This document shows positions 32,218-40,429 of a DNA stretch of 58,664 nt, one piece after another; the stretch's first letter is position 1, and the number at the start of each line of letters is the position of its first letter. The stretch lies in contig UNSQ01000002.1 of assembly GCA_900556885.1 (NCBI GenBank), positions 1-58,664 on the forward strand, given 5' to 3'. The notes under the pieces were generated by a model. It made no database searches. It worked only from the letters and a program-made list of their open reading frames with translations, and was not told the DNA's origin. The translations under genes and the position numbers were made by a program. Source of the DNA: Candidatus Saccharimonadota bacterium. Its GTDB lineage: Bacteria > Patescibacteriota > Saccharimonadia > Saccharimonadales > Saccharimonadaceae.

Positions 32218-33756
32218 ATGAGCGAAAGACAACGGGATGGTTATGTTGTTGAAGGTGAACTATCTCAGGCAGAAGATCCTAATAAAAACTACATAAGTCA
32301 AATTATAGGTCATGTAAAGCTTATTATTAAGCGTGTACCGTTTCTTGTTGAAGGTGAGGAGCTGCGCGGTGAATATCAAGAATCTTATGAGAGGGTTCTT
32401 GGGTTGTTTCAGCAAATTGAGGAGGAATATAACAGTCTTTCAGATTGCATAGAGATAGATTTTGATATAGAGGAAGTCAAAGAATCGTTAAGAAGTATAT
32501 TTAATGGAACATACGAGAAATTTATAAGGGAAAATCTTAGTGTAGTTTTTCCCGAAAAGCTGGCGGAAGTGAATATTCCAGAATTTTGCCAAGCTGGAGA
32601 GTATGTGATTCCCGACGTAAGACGATGGCAGCATGCTAATAAAATTAGTCCTGAACTTGCAGATCGTGAATATATGGACTTTATCGCAGAGGCAAGGGAG
32701 GCTGTGACTGATAGCCTTACTGAGGATGGGGCTTTTGGTTTACCTGATGATTTTACAATTACTAGACCTGAATACACTCCAGGTAATGATGGCAAGATGA
32801 AGTTGAGTAGTTTACTGGAAGACTTTGAGCGTCGGAAACTTAAGGAGGTTGAAGATGAGGAATGTAAGGGTATTAATCCTAAGGTTGATTTAAAATTTGC
32901 CAACAGTGTTCTTAAGTTTATAGAATCCATAAAATCGCCAAGCGAAGAGGAACTAGCCAAGCAATATAAAGAAGCGACAATTAAGGAAAACATTCCAGTG
33001 GTTCGTAGCCTTGCTGAATCTATGGCTAAAGAGCATCTGAGCGAGTCTTTAGACGACGCCCTGAGGGTGCTTTCGGAGAAATTGAATGGCTATGAAGTGG
33101 CGCCTGAAATTGCGGGTGAATCTCTGAGGAAAGTCGCTAAGAGAAAAAGGTCAAGCAAACCGAAGCTAACAATCGAAGAAAGCAGCTCTCAGTTGGTAGA
33201 AATTAGACTGAAGGCGGGAGATGCTGTGATACTTGATAGCGAGACGTTTCCGTGGCTTAAAGAAGATTCTATTGTGGATGTACTGCATGTTGAGCGTGGT
33301 GGTGACGGTACTGTGGTCGCAGTAGTTGACGCGCGCACTGAAGAGGCTAAAAAGGTCGAGCATAAAATGACTGGATACGAAAACGACGAGAAGAAGCGGG
33401 ACGTTCTACCCATTATTAAGGACAAATTAACTATGGCTGCTAAATATGTAGCAACTTCAGAAGATAAGTCTGTCGGTTTGCCAGTTGGCTTAAACAACAG
33501 ATTAAAAGAGCTTTATCCGTTTATGATTTACGCCTGGAAAGAACAAACGCATAACGCCAAGAGGGTTTATGTGTCAAAAGTCAGCGTTGAAGATATGTCT
33601 GATGAAAGTGAGACTAAAAAATCTCTTCAGGAAGCTGGAGTGACTGAAGTAGTGCTATTTTTGGGAGCTTGTGACAAACAGAACCAGGAGTCGTTAGTGG
33701 CTTTGTTCATAGATGGAGATTCTCGTGATGCTGCTAAGTACGGTGCTGGTGCTTAG
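32218..33756 (+). CDS. Large hypothetical protein, 512 residues
   Basis: No family is recognised. The protein is soluble, acidic and largely helical in its first 300 residues (many E/K/L heptad-like stretches). A basic linker follows (KRKRSSKPK, about 302-312), then a beta-rich segment (LVEIRLKAGDAVILD, VDVLHVERGGDGTVVAVVDA, about 320-370). The C-terminal ~110-residue domain ends LGACDKQNQESLVALFIDGD. There is no signal peptide or membrane helix. Codon use is more AT-rich than the flanking core genes (ATA, AGA, CTT are frequent), which hints at lineage-specific acquisition. Neighbours give no functional clue. Confidence 0.7.
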   Translation: MSERQRDGYVVEGELSQAEDPNKNYISQIIGHVKLIIKRVPFLVEGEELRGEYQESYERVLGLFQQIEEEYNSLSDCIEIDFDIEEVKESLRSIFNGTYEKFIRENLSVVFPEKLAEVNIPEFCQAGEYVIPDVRRWQHANKISPELADREYMDFIAEAREAVTDSLTEDGAFGLPDDFTITRPEYTPGNDGKMKLSSLLEDFERRKLKEVEDEECKGINPKVDLKFANSVLKFIESIKSPSEEELAKQYKEATIKENIPVVRSLAESMAKEHLSESLDDALRVLSEKLNGYEVAPEIAGESLRKVAKRKRSSKPKLTIEESSSQLVEIRLKAGDAVILDSETFPWLKEDSIVDVLHVERGGDGTVVAVVDARTEEAKKVEHKMTGYENDEKKRDVLPIIKDKLTMAAKYVATSEDKSVGLPVGLNNRLKELYPFMIYAWKEQTHNAKRVYVSKVSVEDMSDESETKKSLQEAGVTEVVLFLGACDKQNQESLVALFIDGDSRDAAKYGAGA

Positions 33757-33758
33757 GC

Positions 33759-34892
33759 TTATCTAATGACATTTGCGACAGCTTCAACAACACCCTTATC
33801 AAATGCAGTTGGAACGACTTTATCGACGGTTGGATTTTCGACCAGGTTAGCTAGCGCTTCAGCGGCTGCCAATTTGTGCTGATCGGTGATTTTCTTAACT
33901 CCGTGATCTAATGCGCCGCGGAAAATTCCAGGGAAGGCTAGGGAGTTGTTGACTTGGTTTGGAAAGTCGCTACGACCCGTACCGATGATTGCGACGCCGG
34001 CTTGTTTGGCGACATCTGGCATAATTTCTGGAACAGGATTTGCTAGTGCGAATACGATTGGATCTTTCGCCATTTTTTGGACTAATTCTGGAGTGAGAAG
34101 TCCTGCACGCGATACGCCGATGAATACGTCTGCATCGGTGATGGCATCTTCAATTGAGCCAGATTGCGATGCGTCGACGTATTCCAATAGCGCGGTTTTT
34201 TCAGCGTTCAAATCTGTGCGTGATTTTCCGACAATTCCTCGGCTATCCACCGCTACGATGTTTTTTGCTCCGTAAAGATTTAACAATTTGATGATTGCCG
34301 TGCCAGCTGCGCCTGCGCCGATGACCACGAATTTGCAATCTGCCAGGTTTCGTCCTGTCAGCTTAGCGGCGTTAATTAAGCCCGCCAACACAACGACAGC
34401 CGTGCCGTGTTGGTCGTCGTGGAAGACTGGAATATCTAATTCTGCCTTCAATCGCTCTTCAATTTCAAAACATTTTGGTGCGGCAATGTCTTCGAGGTTG
34501 ATAGCTCCGAAACTTGGCGCGATGGCTTTAACTGTGGCAATGATTTCTTCTGGCTCGTGGACGTCTAACACAATTGGCACTGCGTCGACATCGGCAAAAT
34601 GCTTAAATAGCAAAGCTTTTCCTTCCATGACTGGCATGGCGGCTTTTGGTCCCAAATTACCTAAGCCTAAAATCGCTGAGCCGTCTGAGATTACGGCGAC
34701 TAGATTGTTTGTCCAAGTGTATTTTGGTAAATCGGCTGGATTTTCGGCAATTGCTTGGCTGACTGCGCCGACGCCAGGGCTGTAATAGGCGCTAAGCTTG
34801 TCGCGATTAAGCTCCTCTTTATCTCTGAGGCTAGTCGTAATTTTACCTTTGTATTTTTCGTGTAGTTCGAGTGCTAATTTATTGTAATCCAT
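33759..34892 (-). CDS. maeB: NAD(P)-dependent malic enzyme
   Basis: 377 residues. It decarboxylates malate to pyruvate with reduction of NAD or NADP. It shows YSPGVGAVSQAIA, NLVAVISDGSAILGLGNLGPKAAMPVMEGKALLFK, the metal-binding NLEDIAAPKCFEIE and FHDDQHGTAVV, and a Rossmann motif VIGAGAAGTA. It is the short bacterial form, without the phosphotransacetylase-like domain of MaeB proper, so the symbol is approximate. An ATG at 34910 would add six residues but contains the TATAAT box, so ATG 34892 is used. Two bases separate its stop from that of the convergent unknown gene. Confidence 0.93.
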   Translation of the reverse strand: MDYNKLALELHEKYKGKITTSLRDKEELNRDKLSAYYSPGVGAVSQAIAENPADLPKYTWTNNLVAVISDGSAILGLGNLGPKAAMPVMEGKALLFKHFADVDAVPIVLDVHEPEEIIATVKAIAPSFGAINLEDIAAPKCFEIEERLKAELDIPVFHDDQHGTAVVVLAGLINAAKLTGRNLADCKFVVIGAGAAGTAIIKLLNLYGAKNIVAVDSRGIVGKSRTDLNAEKTALLEYVDASQSGSIEDAITDADVFIGVSRAGLLTPELVQKMAKDPIVFALANPVPEIMPDVAKQAGVAIIGTGRSDFPNQVNNSLAFPGIFRGALDHGVKKITDQHKLAAAEALANLVENPTVDKVVPTAFDKGVVEAVANVIR

Positions 34893-34904
34893 AACTATAT
34901 TATA
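34893..34904 (-). promoter_or_regulatory. Leaderless promoter of the malic enzyme gene
   Basis: The minus strand has TATAAT (34904-34899), then ATAGTT and the ATG at 34892. This is the same box-spacer pattern as at 2403-2414. Confidence 0.6.
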
Positions 34905-34920
34905 CTCCAATTTTATTTAA

Positions 34921-35056
34921 TTGATATTTCTTCAGATTTGTGTTATTATCTTATGTAATTGTACGAGAGTTAAATATTCGAGCCTTGTTTGATGTGGAGC
35001 CGCAGAGGTACAACTGCGTGGCCAGTCGGAGCGAGTTCGGAAGATAGGAAAAAATT
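34921..35056 (+). promoter_or_regulatory. rplS promoter and ~100-nt structured leader
   Basis: TTGATA (34921-34926), a 17-nt spacer and TATTAT (34944-34949). The leader that follows is GC-richer than nearby intergenic DNA and can fold (for example GCCGCAG, 8-nt loop, CTGCGTGGC around 34999-35022). It has no strong Shine-Dalgarno site (AGGAAAAAATT before ATG). Ribosomal protein leaders often bind the encoded protein for feedback control, and L19 leaders are known in Firmicutes; homology to those was not assessed. Confidence 0.5.
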
Positions 35057-35578
35057 ATGAGTTTTGAGTTAATCAACAAAATCAACCAAGCACAAAAAAA
35101 GCAAGCAGTTGTCGATGCTCGCAGCGGTGACACAGTTCGTGTTTACCAGAAAATTAAGGAAGGCAACAAAGAGCGTATTCAGATGTTCGAGGGTGTTGTT
35201 ATCCGTACCGACAATAAAGAATCGCACACATCACGCATTACGGTTCGAAAGATTGCTTCAGGCGTTGGTGTTGAAAAGTCATTTTTGATGCACAGTCCAC
35301 TGATTGAGAAGATTGAGATTGTTCGTCGTGCTAAGGTTCGCCGCAAGTTCTTAAGCTTCCTTCGTCAGCGTAGCGGTAAGTCAGCTCGCTTGACGGCTAA
35401 GAATTTCGATCGCGCTGCTGTTAATGACATTCATGACGCTAAGGCAGAAGCGGAAGCTGAACGCTTGAAGGAAGAAGCTGCTCAGGCTGCTGCTGCAAAA
35501 CAAGCTGAAAAAGATGCCGCTCAGGCTGAACTTGATGCTAAGGCTGCTGAAGTTGCAGCTCGCCATAAAGACGCGTAA
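35057..35578 (+). CDS. rplS: 50S ribosomal protein L19 with Ala/Glu-rich C-terminal extension
   Basis: 173 residues. The first ~115 are canonical L19 (SGDTVRVYQKIKEGNKERIQ, FEGVVIRTDNKESHTSRITVRKI, GVEKSFLMHSPLIEKIEIVRRAKVRR), located at the subunit interface of the ribosome. The remaining ~55 residues (from about 118) are an Ala-, Glu-, Lys- and Gln-rich helix with repeats such as AEAEAERLKEEAAQ and AAAAKQAEKDAAQ. Bacterial L19 normally ends near residue 115-120, so this is an extra, probably single-helix or coiled-coil tail. Confidence 0.95.
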   Translation: MSFELINKINQAQKKQAVVDARSGDTVRVYQKIKEGNKERIQMFEGVVIRTDNKESHTSRITVRKIASGVGVEKSFLMHSPLIEKIEIVRRAKVRRKFLSFLRQRSGKSARLTAKNFDRAAVNDIHDAKAEAEAERLKEEAAQAAAAKQAEKDAAQAELDAKAAEVAARHKDA

Positions 35579-35599
35579 TTGTCAATTGGTTAATCATTA

Positions 35600-35629
35600 A
35601 AAACCGTCTCTTAATCTGAGGCGGTTTTC
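35600..35629 (+). terminator. Intrinsic terminator after rplS
   Basis: AAAACCGTCTC (35600-35610) pairs with GAGGCGGTTTT (35618-35628): 11-bp stem with one G-U pair and a 7-nt loop. The pattern works on both strands. Confidence 0.85.
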
Positions 35630-35632
35630 TCA

Positions 35633-35647
35633 TGTTATAATCTCAAT
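35633..35647 (+). promoter_or_regulatory. Extended -10 leaderless promoter of the 165-residue membrane protein gene
   Basis: TGT-TATAAT (35633-35641), then CTCAAT and the ATG at 35648. The six-base spacing is again exact. Confidence 0.6.
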
Positions 35648-36145
35648 ATGGCAATATTTCATTATATATCTATCCTTGTTCCGGCGACTTTGGCTGTGGC
35701 GGCTCCTTATGTTTTGAAGAAAAACGGCTTTGATAGTGAGCAAAAATATCGCTGGCTACTTTACGTAGCGTGTTTGTTGTTTTTCATATCTTGGTATTTG
35801 CCGTCGCCGTTGATTGACGGACAGGACACTAGTTTTACGACGCACTTTGTGGGCGGTGGGCTATTTACGGGACTATTCTGGGTGTACTTGGTTTCGTCGA
35901 TGAAATGGCGGGCGCATTGGCTGGTGATGGTGTTTTCAGTCTTTGCTTTAGTTTCGGCGTTGGGTTGTATTAACGAATTGGCGGAATTATTTATGGTCAA
36001 GGCAGGTTTGGCGAGCATAAAATTGGACGACACGAATTGGGATATTTTGGCGAATACATTAGGCGCGGCAGCAATTTGGATTGGCTGGATTATTGCGGAT
36101 TTTATGATGAAAAAGGGAAGATTGTCGGGTGATTCTGGGAATTGA
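35648..36145 (+). CDS. Multi-pass membrane protein (VanZ/DUF2238-like)
   Basis: 165 residues with about five hydrophobic segments (roughly 4-22, 38-54, 66-86, 93-112 and 139-157). A conserved-looking motif DDTNWDILANTLGAAA before the last helix, and NELAELFM before it, resemble the 'D-x-x-WDLxxNxxGA' pattern of VanZ and DUF2238 membrane proteins. That assignment is tentative and function is unknown. The RNase HII gene starts 17 nt before its stop, so both are on one message. Confidence 0.7.
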   Translation: MAIFHYISILVPATLAVAAPYVLKKNGFDSEQKYRWLLYVACLLFFISWYLPSPLIDGQDTSFTTHFVGGGLFTGLFWVYLVSSMKWRAHWLVMVFSVFALVSALGCINELAELFMVKAGLASIKLDDTNWDILANTLGAAAIWIGWIIADFMMKKGRLSGDSGN

Positions 36146-37118
36146 TGAAGTCGGGCGCGGCGCGTGGGCTGGACCGTTGGTGATTGGCGCGGTGGTTTTG
36201 GGCGGCGCTGAAATTGAAGGGCTTGATGATAGTAAAAAATTGACCAAAAAACGACGTGAATTGCTTGATGAGGAAATTCGCGAGCAAGCGTCGGCGTGGG
36301 CGTTGGGTTGGGTTTCTGCTAAGGAACTGGATGAAATAGGAATGAGCGAGGCGCTTAAGTTGGCAACGCGGCGTGCAGTTAAAGAAATCCAGGCGAAATG
36401 TCAGAAAAACGGCTCGACGTTTGATGAGATTATTATCGATGGGACGGTCAATTTTTTGGCGGGTACGCCGCTAGAAAAGTATGTAACAATTATAGCGAAA
36501 GCCGACGGTCTGATTCCGAGCGTTTCGGCGGCGTCGATTATTGCTAAGGTGGCTCGTGATAAATTTATGGCGGAGCAGGATGATATTTATCCGGGATATG
36601 ATTTTTCTTCACACGTTGGTTATGGTGTGGCGAAGCACCGAGCGGCTATTGATAATCTGGGCGTAACTCCGCTACATCGGCTGAGTTTTGCGCCGTTGGC
36701 TAAATATGCTAATGTTGAGGCGAATTCGCAGAATGTATCTGATGACGGAAAATCTAAAAACCAGCAAAAAGACACGACACGTCAAATTGGCGATAAAGGT
36801 GAGCAAGCGGCGGCGGATTGGTTGGCGGCTGATGGCCATGAGATTATAGAGCGGAATTGGCGAACGCGATATTGTGAAATTGATATTGTTAGTAAAAAAG
36901 ATAATGTTTTATATTTTACAGAGGTCAAATATCGTAAAAATGACAATTTTGGCGACGGCTTGGCGGCAATTACAAATAAAAAACAGCAACAAATGTGTTT
37001 TTCTGCAGAGATGTTCATTGCCAAAAATGCGCAATATGAAGGCTGTGATATGCAAATGCTGGTAATTTCTGTCGATGGAAATCCGCCCGTAGTTAAAGAG
37101 TGTGTGGTGTTGGAATAA
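36129..37118 (+). CDS. rnhB: RNase HII fused to a YraN/UPF0102 nuclease-like domain
   Basis: 329 residues. Residues 1 to about 200 are RNase HII: GIDEVGRGAWAGP holds the first catalytic Asp-Glu, IIIDGT the next Asp, and SVSAASIIAKVARDKFM and HVGYGVAKHRAAI follow. It removes RNA from RNA-DNA hybrids. After a Ser/Lys/Gln linker (about 200-220), residues 221-329 match YraN/UPF0102: GDKGEQAAADWLAADGHEI, NWRTRYCEIDIV, YFTEVKYR, the E-D-EVK constellation of the PD-(D/E)xK nuclease fold. The genes are neighbours in many bacteria, but a single polypeptide is unusual. GTG start at 36129, overlapping the previous gene by 17 nt. Confidence 0.92.
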   Translation: MILGIDEVGRGAWAGPLVIGAVVLGGAEIEGLDDSKKLTKKRRELLDEEIREQASAWALGWVSAKELDEIGMSEALKLATRRAVKEIQAKCQKNGSTFDEIIIDGTVNFLAGTPLEKYVTIIAKADGLIPSVSAASIIAKVARDKFMAEQDDIYPGYDFSSHVGYGVAKHRAAIDNLGVTPLHRLSFAPLAKYANVEANSQNVSDDGKSKNQQKDTTRQIGDKGEQAAADWLAADGHEIIERNWRTRYCEIDIVSKKDNVLYFTEVKYRKNDNFGDGLAAITNKKQQQMCFSAEMFIAKNAQYEGCDMQMLVISVDGNPPVVKECVVLE

Positions 37119-37141
37119 AAAAACAGCCCCGAATGAGGACT
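37117..37141 (-). terminator. Terminator of cassette D (minus strand)
   Basis: Read on the minus strand, AGTCCT, a 5-nt loop and GGGGCT form a 6-bp stem with two G-U pairs, followed by GTTTTTTT. It lies directly after the RNase HII-YraN stop codon and about 95 nt beyond the cassette D stop, giving that transcript a long 3' UTR. A further repeat, GTTAAAGAGT (37092-37101) and ACTCTTTAAC (37139-37148), spans the same site. Confidence 0.65.
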
Positions 37142-37169
37142 CTTTAACGTTAAGTGTATTAATTATAGG

Positions 37170-37223
37170 GAATGTACGACAAGGCAATCGTGGCGAAGAG
37201 TAAGTTTGCTTCATCGTACATTC
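37170..37223 (-). repeat. 10-bp inverted repeat in the cassette D 3' UTR
   Basis: GAATGTACGA (37170-37179) and TCGTACATTC (37214-37223) are perfect complements with a 34-nt loop. A second hairpin GCTTGCG/CGCAAGC (37225-37246) overlaps the cassette D stop codon. Confidence 0.7.
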
Positions 37224-37233
37224 TGCTTGCGAA

Positions 37234-37674
37234 TTAATCCGCAAGCTCAGCAAGCTTTTTGGCGATAGCAAGGTTGCTCGCCTGATACAAGGGAACTTCC
37301 GTTGTGATGAGATCTCTCAGATCACGCAGGAATTTCCAGTACTGGATCCAGTAGCATCCTGGCCAATCAGACATAGACGACTCCTCTTCCGCTATGGATG
37401 AGACTGCGCCCAGCATCTCGTTGATCTTTCCTTGTACTGCCTCCAATGACCCTTCCAGGCCATTATGGCAGATAGAGACCAGTAGATCTCGAAGGGCTTC
37501 CGAATCCTCCTGGATGTGCGTCTTCTGGAGGTTAGGGTAATCACCCATGATATCGCTGATTCCATTGTTGTAGGTATTCAGCGTGGATACCTTCCCCTTC
37601 AGAATTTCCGTATACACGGAGATTGCCTCCGTGTTTTCGGTTAGCATGCTTTCGAGATTTTCTTTCGTGAGCAT
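37234..37674 (-). CDS. Soluble helical hypothetical protein (cassette D)
   Basis: 146 residues, starting MLTKENLESMLTENTEAISV. It is acidic, has no signal peptide or membrane segment, and appears all-helical, with Cys and Trp in the centre (MSDWPGCYWIQYWKF). No family is recognised. The ATG is preceded by GGAAGGAAAGAGCA. Codon choice (ATC, CTG, CTC, GAG, TAC) is clearly different from pepN and rnhB on either side, as in cassettes A-C. It is the only one of the four cassette products without membrane helices. Confidence 0.7.
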   Translation of the reverse strand: MLTKENLESMLTENTEAISVYTEILKGKVSTLNTYNNGISDIMGDYPNLQKTHIQEDSEALRDLLVSICHNGLEGSLEAVQGKINEMLGAVSSIAEEESSMSDWPGCYWIQYWKFLRDLRDLITTEVPLYQASNLAIAKKLAELAD

Positions 37675-37886
37675 TGCTCTTTCCTTCCTCTCGTCCCCAC
37701 TCGGCTGTGGTAAAGCACTTTTCTTCAGTGCAGGATGAGATCCTATCTCTTTTTGATATTTTTTAAAAAAAGAAATAGAAACTCATCCCGCAATGACTGC
37801 CTTGTCAAAGTGCGCTTTCGGACAAAACATTTGTTCTATCAACAAAAGCTGTACTCATTTATACCACTAATATAATAAAATGTCAA
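37675..37886 (-). promoter_or_regulatory. Cassette D promoter and ~177-nt structured leader
   Basis: The minus strand has TTGACA (37886-37881), a 17-nt spacer and TATAAA (37863-37858). The leader contains a long imperfect hairpin, 37733-37788, closed by GGATGAG/CTCATCC with inner CTAT/ATAG and TCTTTTT/AAAAAGA pairs, and then GCACT/AGTGC before the GAGGAAGGA ribosome site. A second TTGACA lies 13 nt further upstream (minus strand). Confidence 0.65.
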
Positions 37887-37927
37887 TAGATTTTGTCAAA
37901 AACCGCAAAATAATGCGACCAAATTAT

Positions 37928-40429
37928 TTACAACGCGGAAATAACCGCCTCTTTGTCTCGTTTAATCAGCTCAACTCGCGCGGATATTTCGGTAATTCCT
38001 AATTTTATTGTTCTGGTGAGAGCTGGAATGTCCATCATCGGCTCAAAGAATTGTCGGAAATCGTTAAGTTCGTCGGTTGTCAGTAGGGCTGTGGCGGCAT
38101 AGCGAATAAAATCGTCGTAGCTTTTATCTTCGCCAAACGTACCTTCGACCCACGCCCAGTTTTCTTTCAGCCAATTCCAAGCAATCTGGCGGCTTTCTCT
38201 GGTCCGAATCAAATACACAAACCAACGGCTGGCGTCTTGCGGGCGGATAATATTGGAATCTTTAATATTGGCAAGAATTTTTTCTGCCGTTTCAGGGTTT
38301 CTGGTAGGAGTTAGTCCAATTGCAATATCATTCTGCAGGTCATTCGACGGCGTGTTTTTATATGTGGCAAAGAGATTTTCAATCATCTCTGGCGTCTCGA
38401 AATGTCTCACGTTTGCACTGATAATTAAAGCTCGAATCTCTGTCGGTAAGTCTTCCAATTTATTATTGTTAAAACGCGTTTTCGCCTCGTTCAAAACGTC
38501 TTTATCTTCGCTATAAATCATCAAACTCAAAGCCGTGGTGCGTCGCTCTCGGTCGTCGTCTGATTCGCCAGCTTTTTCATCCCAGCCCAATTCCTCAAAT
38601 GTGGCGCGCGCAAATTCTCCAGAAATTCGCTTTAATGAATCTCTGGCGGTGTCATTATCATCAACGAATCTTCGCAGTTCCGTCAAGGCGCCAGCCGCCA
38701 TCCCGAAGACTTTTTCGTTGGTTTCGGTTTTTAGCGACAATGCCAATGGAAGTAGTGACGCCGAGTTTTCAAATCCAGCGCGGGCGAGTATTGTCGCGTC
38801 CTGTAAGATACAAATCTTGTCCAAAGTCGGCAATTCTGTAATGTTTTTCAATAAATATTCGCGAGTGGATTCGTCATATTTGGTGACGAAGTGGGCGCTT
38901 AAGCCGCAGTTTAATTGTAATGGCTTTTCAATAGAAACGGTGGTTTCTCTTTGGCCCAAGATTTTTACGTCAAGCGGTTGGTTTGCGAATAATGGAATTG
39001 GCCATAACGCGTCGGATGGTTGGTGTTCGCCGATGAAAAATCGTTCCTGACTTAAAGTCGCCGCGTCGTGACTGCTTGAAACTGATACGACAGGAAGGCC
39101 AGGTTGGGAAATCCAAGCGTTCATTAGGTTAACTATTGGCTGACTGCTCGCTGATTCCAATTCTTGCCATAAATCATTTCCGACGGTGTTTTTATACGCG
39201 AATTTTTCAAAATATGATTTAAGTCCAGCACGAAACGCTTCTTCGCCGATAAGTTTTCTAACCATAACAAGCAGCCGTCCGCCCTTGGCATAAACGATTG
39301 CTGGATCGAACAAAGTACTGATTTCGTCTGGATGATTGACATCGGCTTGAACTGATTGAACGCCGTCCAAGCTGTCACGCCTGAGTGCGGCCGTCACTTC
39401 ATTCGTGGCAAAATCTTCCCACATATGCCAATCCGGCTGGAGCGCGTCAATCGCCACGTATTCCATCATATTGGCAAAGCTTTCGTTGAGCCACAAGTCA
39501 TTCCACCACTGCATGGTAACTAAATTGCCGAACCATTGATGGCTAAGTTCGTGCGCAATCACAGTCGCGATAAATCGTCTGGATGATTCTGGGGTCAATT
39601 CTGGGTCCGCAAGCAAACAACTTTCTCGGTAAGTAATCAATCCCCAGTTTTCCATTGCGCCAGAAGAAAAGTCGGGAAGAGCGATGTGATCGGATTTTGG
39701 CAATGGATATTTGACGCCGAAATATTCGTCATAAAAATCAATTGAACGAGTGGCTATATCTAACGCAAAATCTAATGTATTTTCATTCTGAGCTGGCGTT
39801 GCCCAGACGTTGACTTCAACGCCAGATTTGGTGCGAGCGGATTTTTTGTGCAATTCACCGATAACGAAAGCCAGAAGATAGCTGCTCATTCGCGGTGTTT
39901 TCTCAAATGTTGTCGTGAGAGAATCGCCATTCTCTTCCTGGAATTTTACGGGCATATTTCCCAAAACCGTTATTCCTGGGTGAGTTATTAGTGTCAAATC
40001 ATATTCAGCTTTGGCGGCCGGTTCGTCAACGCAAGGGAAAACTTCGCGGGCGTGATGTGATTCAAATTGAGTTGCAAAAAGCTGTTTTTTAACGCCGTCG
40101 TGAGTGAAGTAGCAAGGATATAAACCGTGCATCGCGTCGGTGATGGTTCCGGAAAAAATGATGTGAACTGTGTGATTTCCGTTTTCAAGGTTCGGCTGGG
40201 ATAATCTCAATTCGTCAAACTCACCAAATGAAACGTCGGCGGGCTGATTGTCGATTGTGGCTGATTGAATTGTTAAGCCTTTGGAATGTAGTAAAATTGA
40301 TTCGCTGGTGGACTCGCCAAAAATGATAACTGTGCCGGAAAATTCTTTTTCCTCGGCGCGTGTTAAATCGAGAGTTAGGTTGTAATGATTTGGTGTGAAT
40401 GTGTCGAGTAATCGTGGAACTTTAGTCAT
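37928..40429 (-). CDS. pepN: M1 family aminopeptidase (PepN-like)
   Basis: 833 residues, a zinc aminopeptidase. The exopeptidase motif GAMENWGLITYRE and the zinc site HELSHQWFGNLVTMQWWNDLWLNESFA (HExxH plus downstream Glu) are complete. An N-terminal beta domain recognises the free amino end, and a C-terminal ERAP1-like helical domain covers the last ~320 residues. No signal peptide is visible, so it probably works on peptides in the cytoplasm. The TATAAT box six bases before ATG 40429 overlaps the promoter of the divergent HNH nuclease gene. Confidence 0.95.
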   Translation of the reverse strand: MTKVPRLLDTFTPNHYNLTLDLTRAEEKEFSGTVIIFGESTSESILLHSKGLTIQSATIDNQPADVSFGEFDELRLSQPNLENGNHTVHIIFSGTITDAMHGLYPCYFTHDGVKKQLFATQFESHHAREVFPCVDEPAAKAEYDLTLITHPGITVLGNMPVKFQEENGDSLTTTFEKTPRMSSYLLAFVIGELHKKSARTKSGVEVNVWATPAQNENTLDFALDIATRSIDFYDEYFGVKYPLPKSDHIALPDFSSGAMENWGLITYRESCLLADPELTPESSRRFIATVIAHELSHQWFGNLVTMQWWNDLWLNESFANMMEYVAIDALQPDWHMWEDFATNEVTAALRRDSLDGVQSVQADVNHPDEISTLFDPAIVYAKGGRLLVMVRKLIGEEAFRAGLKSYFEKFAYKNTVGNDLWQELESASSQPIVNLMNAWISQPGLPVVSVSSSHDAATLSQERFFIGEHQPSDALWPIPLFANQPLDVKILGQRETTVSIEKPLQLNCGLSAHFVTKYDESTREYLLKNITELPTLDKICILQDATILARAGFENSASLLPLALSLKTETNEKVFGMAAGALTELRRFVDDNDTARDSLKRISGEFARATFEELGWDEKAGESDDDRERRTTALSLMIYSEDKDVLNEAKTRFNNNKLEDLPTEIRALIISANVRHFETPEMIENLFATYKNTPSNDLQNDIAIGLTPTRNPETAEKILANIKDSNIIRPQDASRWFVYLIRTRESRQIAWNWLKENWAWVEGTFGEDKSYDDFIRYAATALLTTDELNDFRQFFEPMMDIPALTRTIKLGITEISARVELIKRDKEAVISAL

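Noticed and set aside
34951..35056. tRNA-like or small RNA gene upstream of rplS (GC-rich, GAGTTCGG)
   Set aside because: No cloverleaf with acceptor, anticodon and T arms can be drawn; a structured rplS leader is the better explanation.
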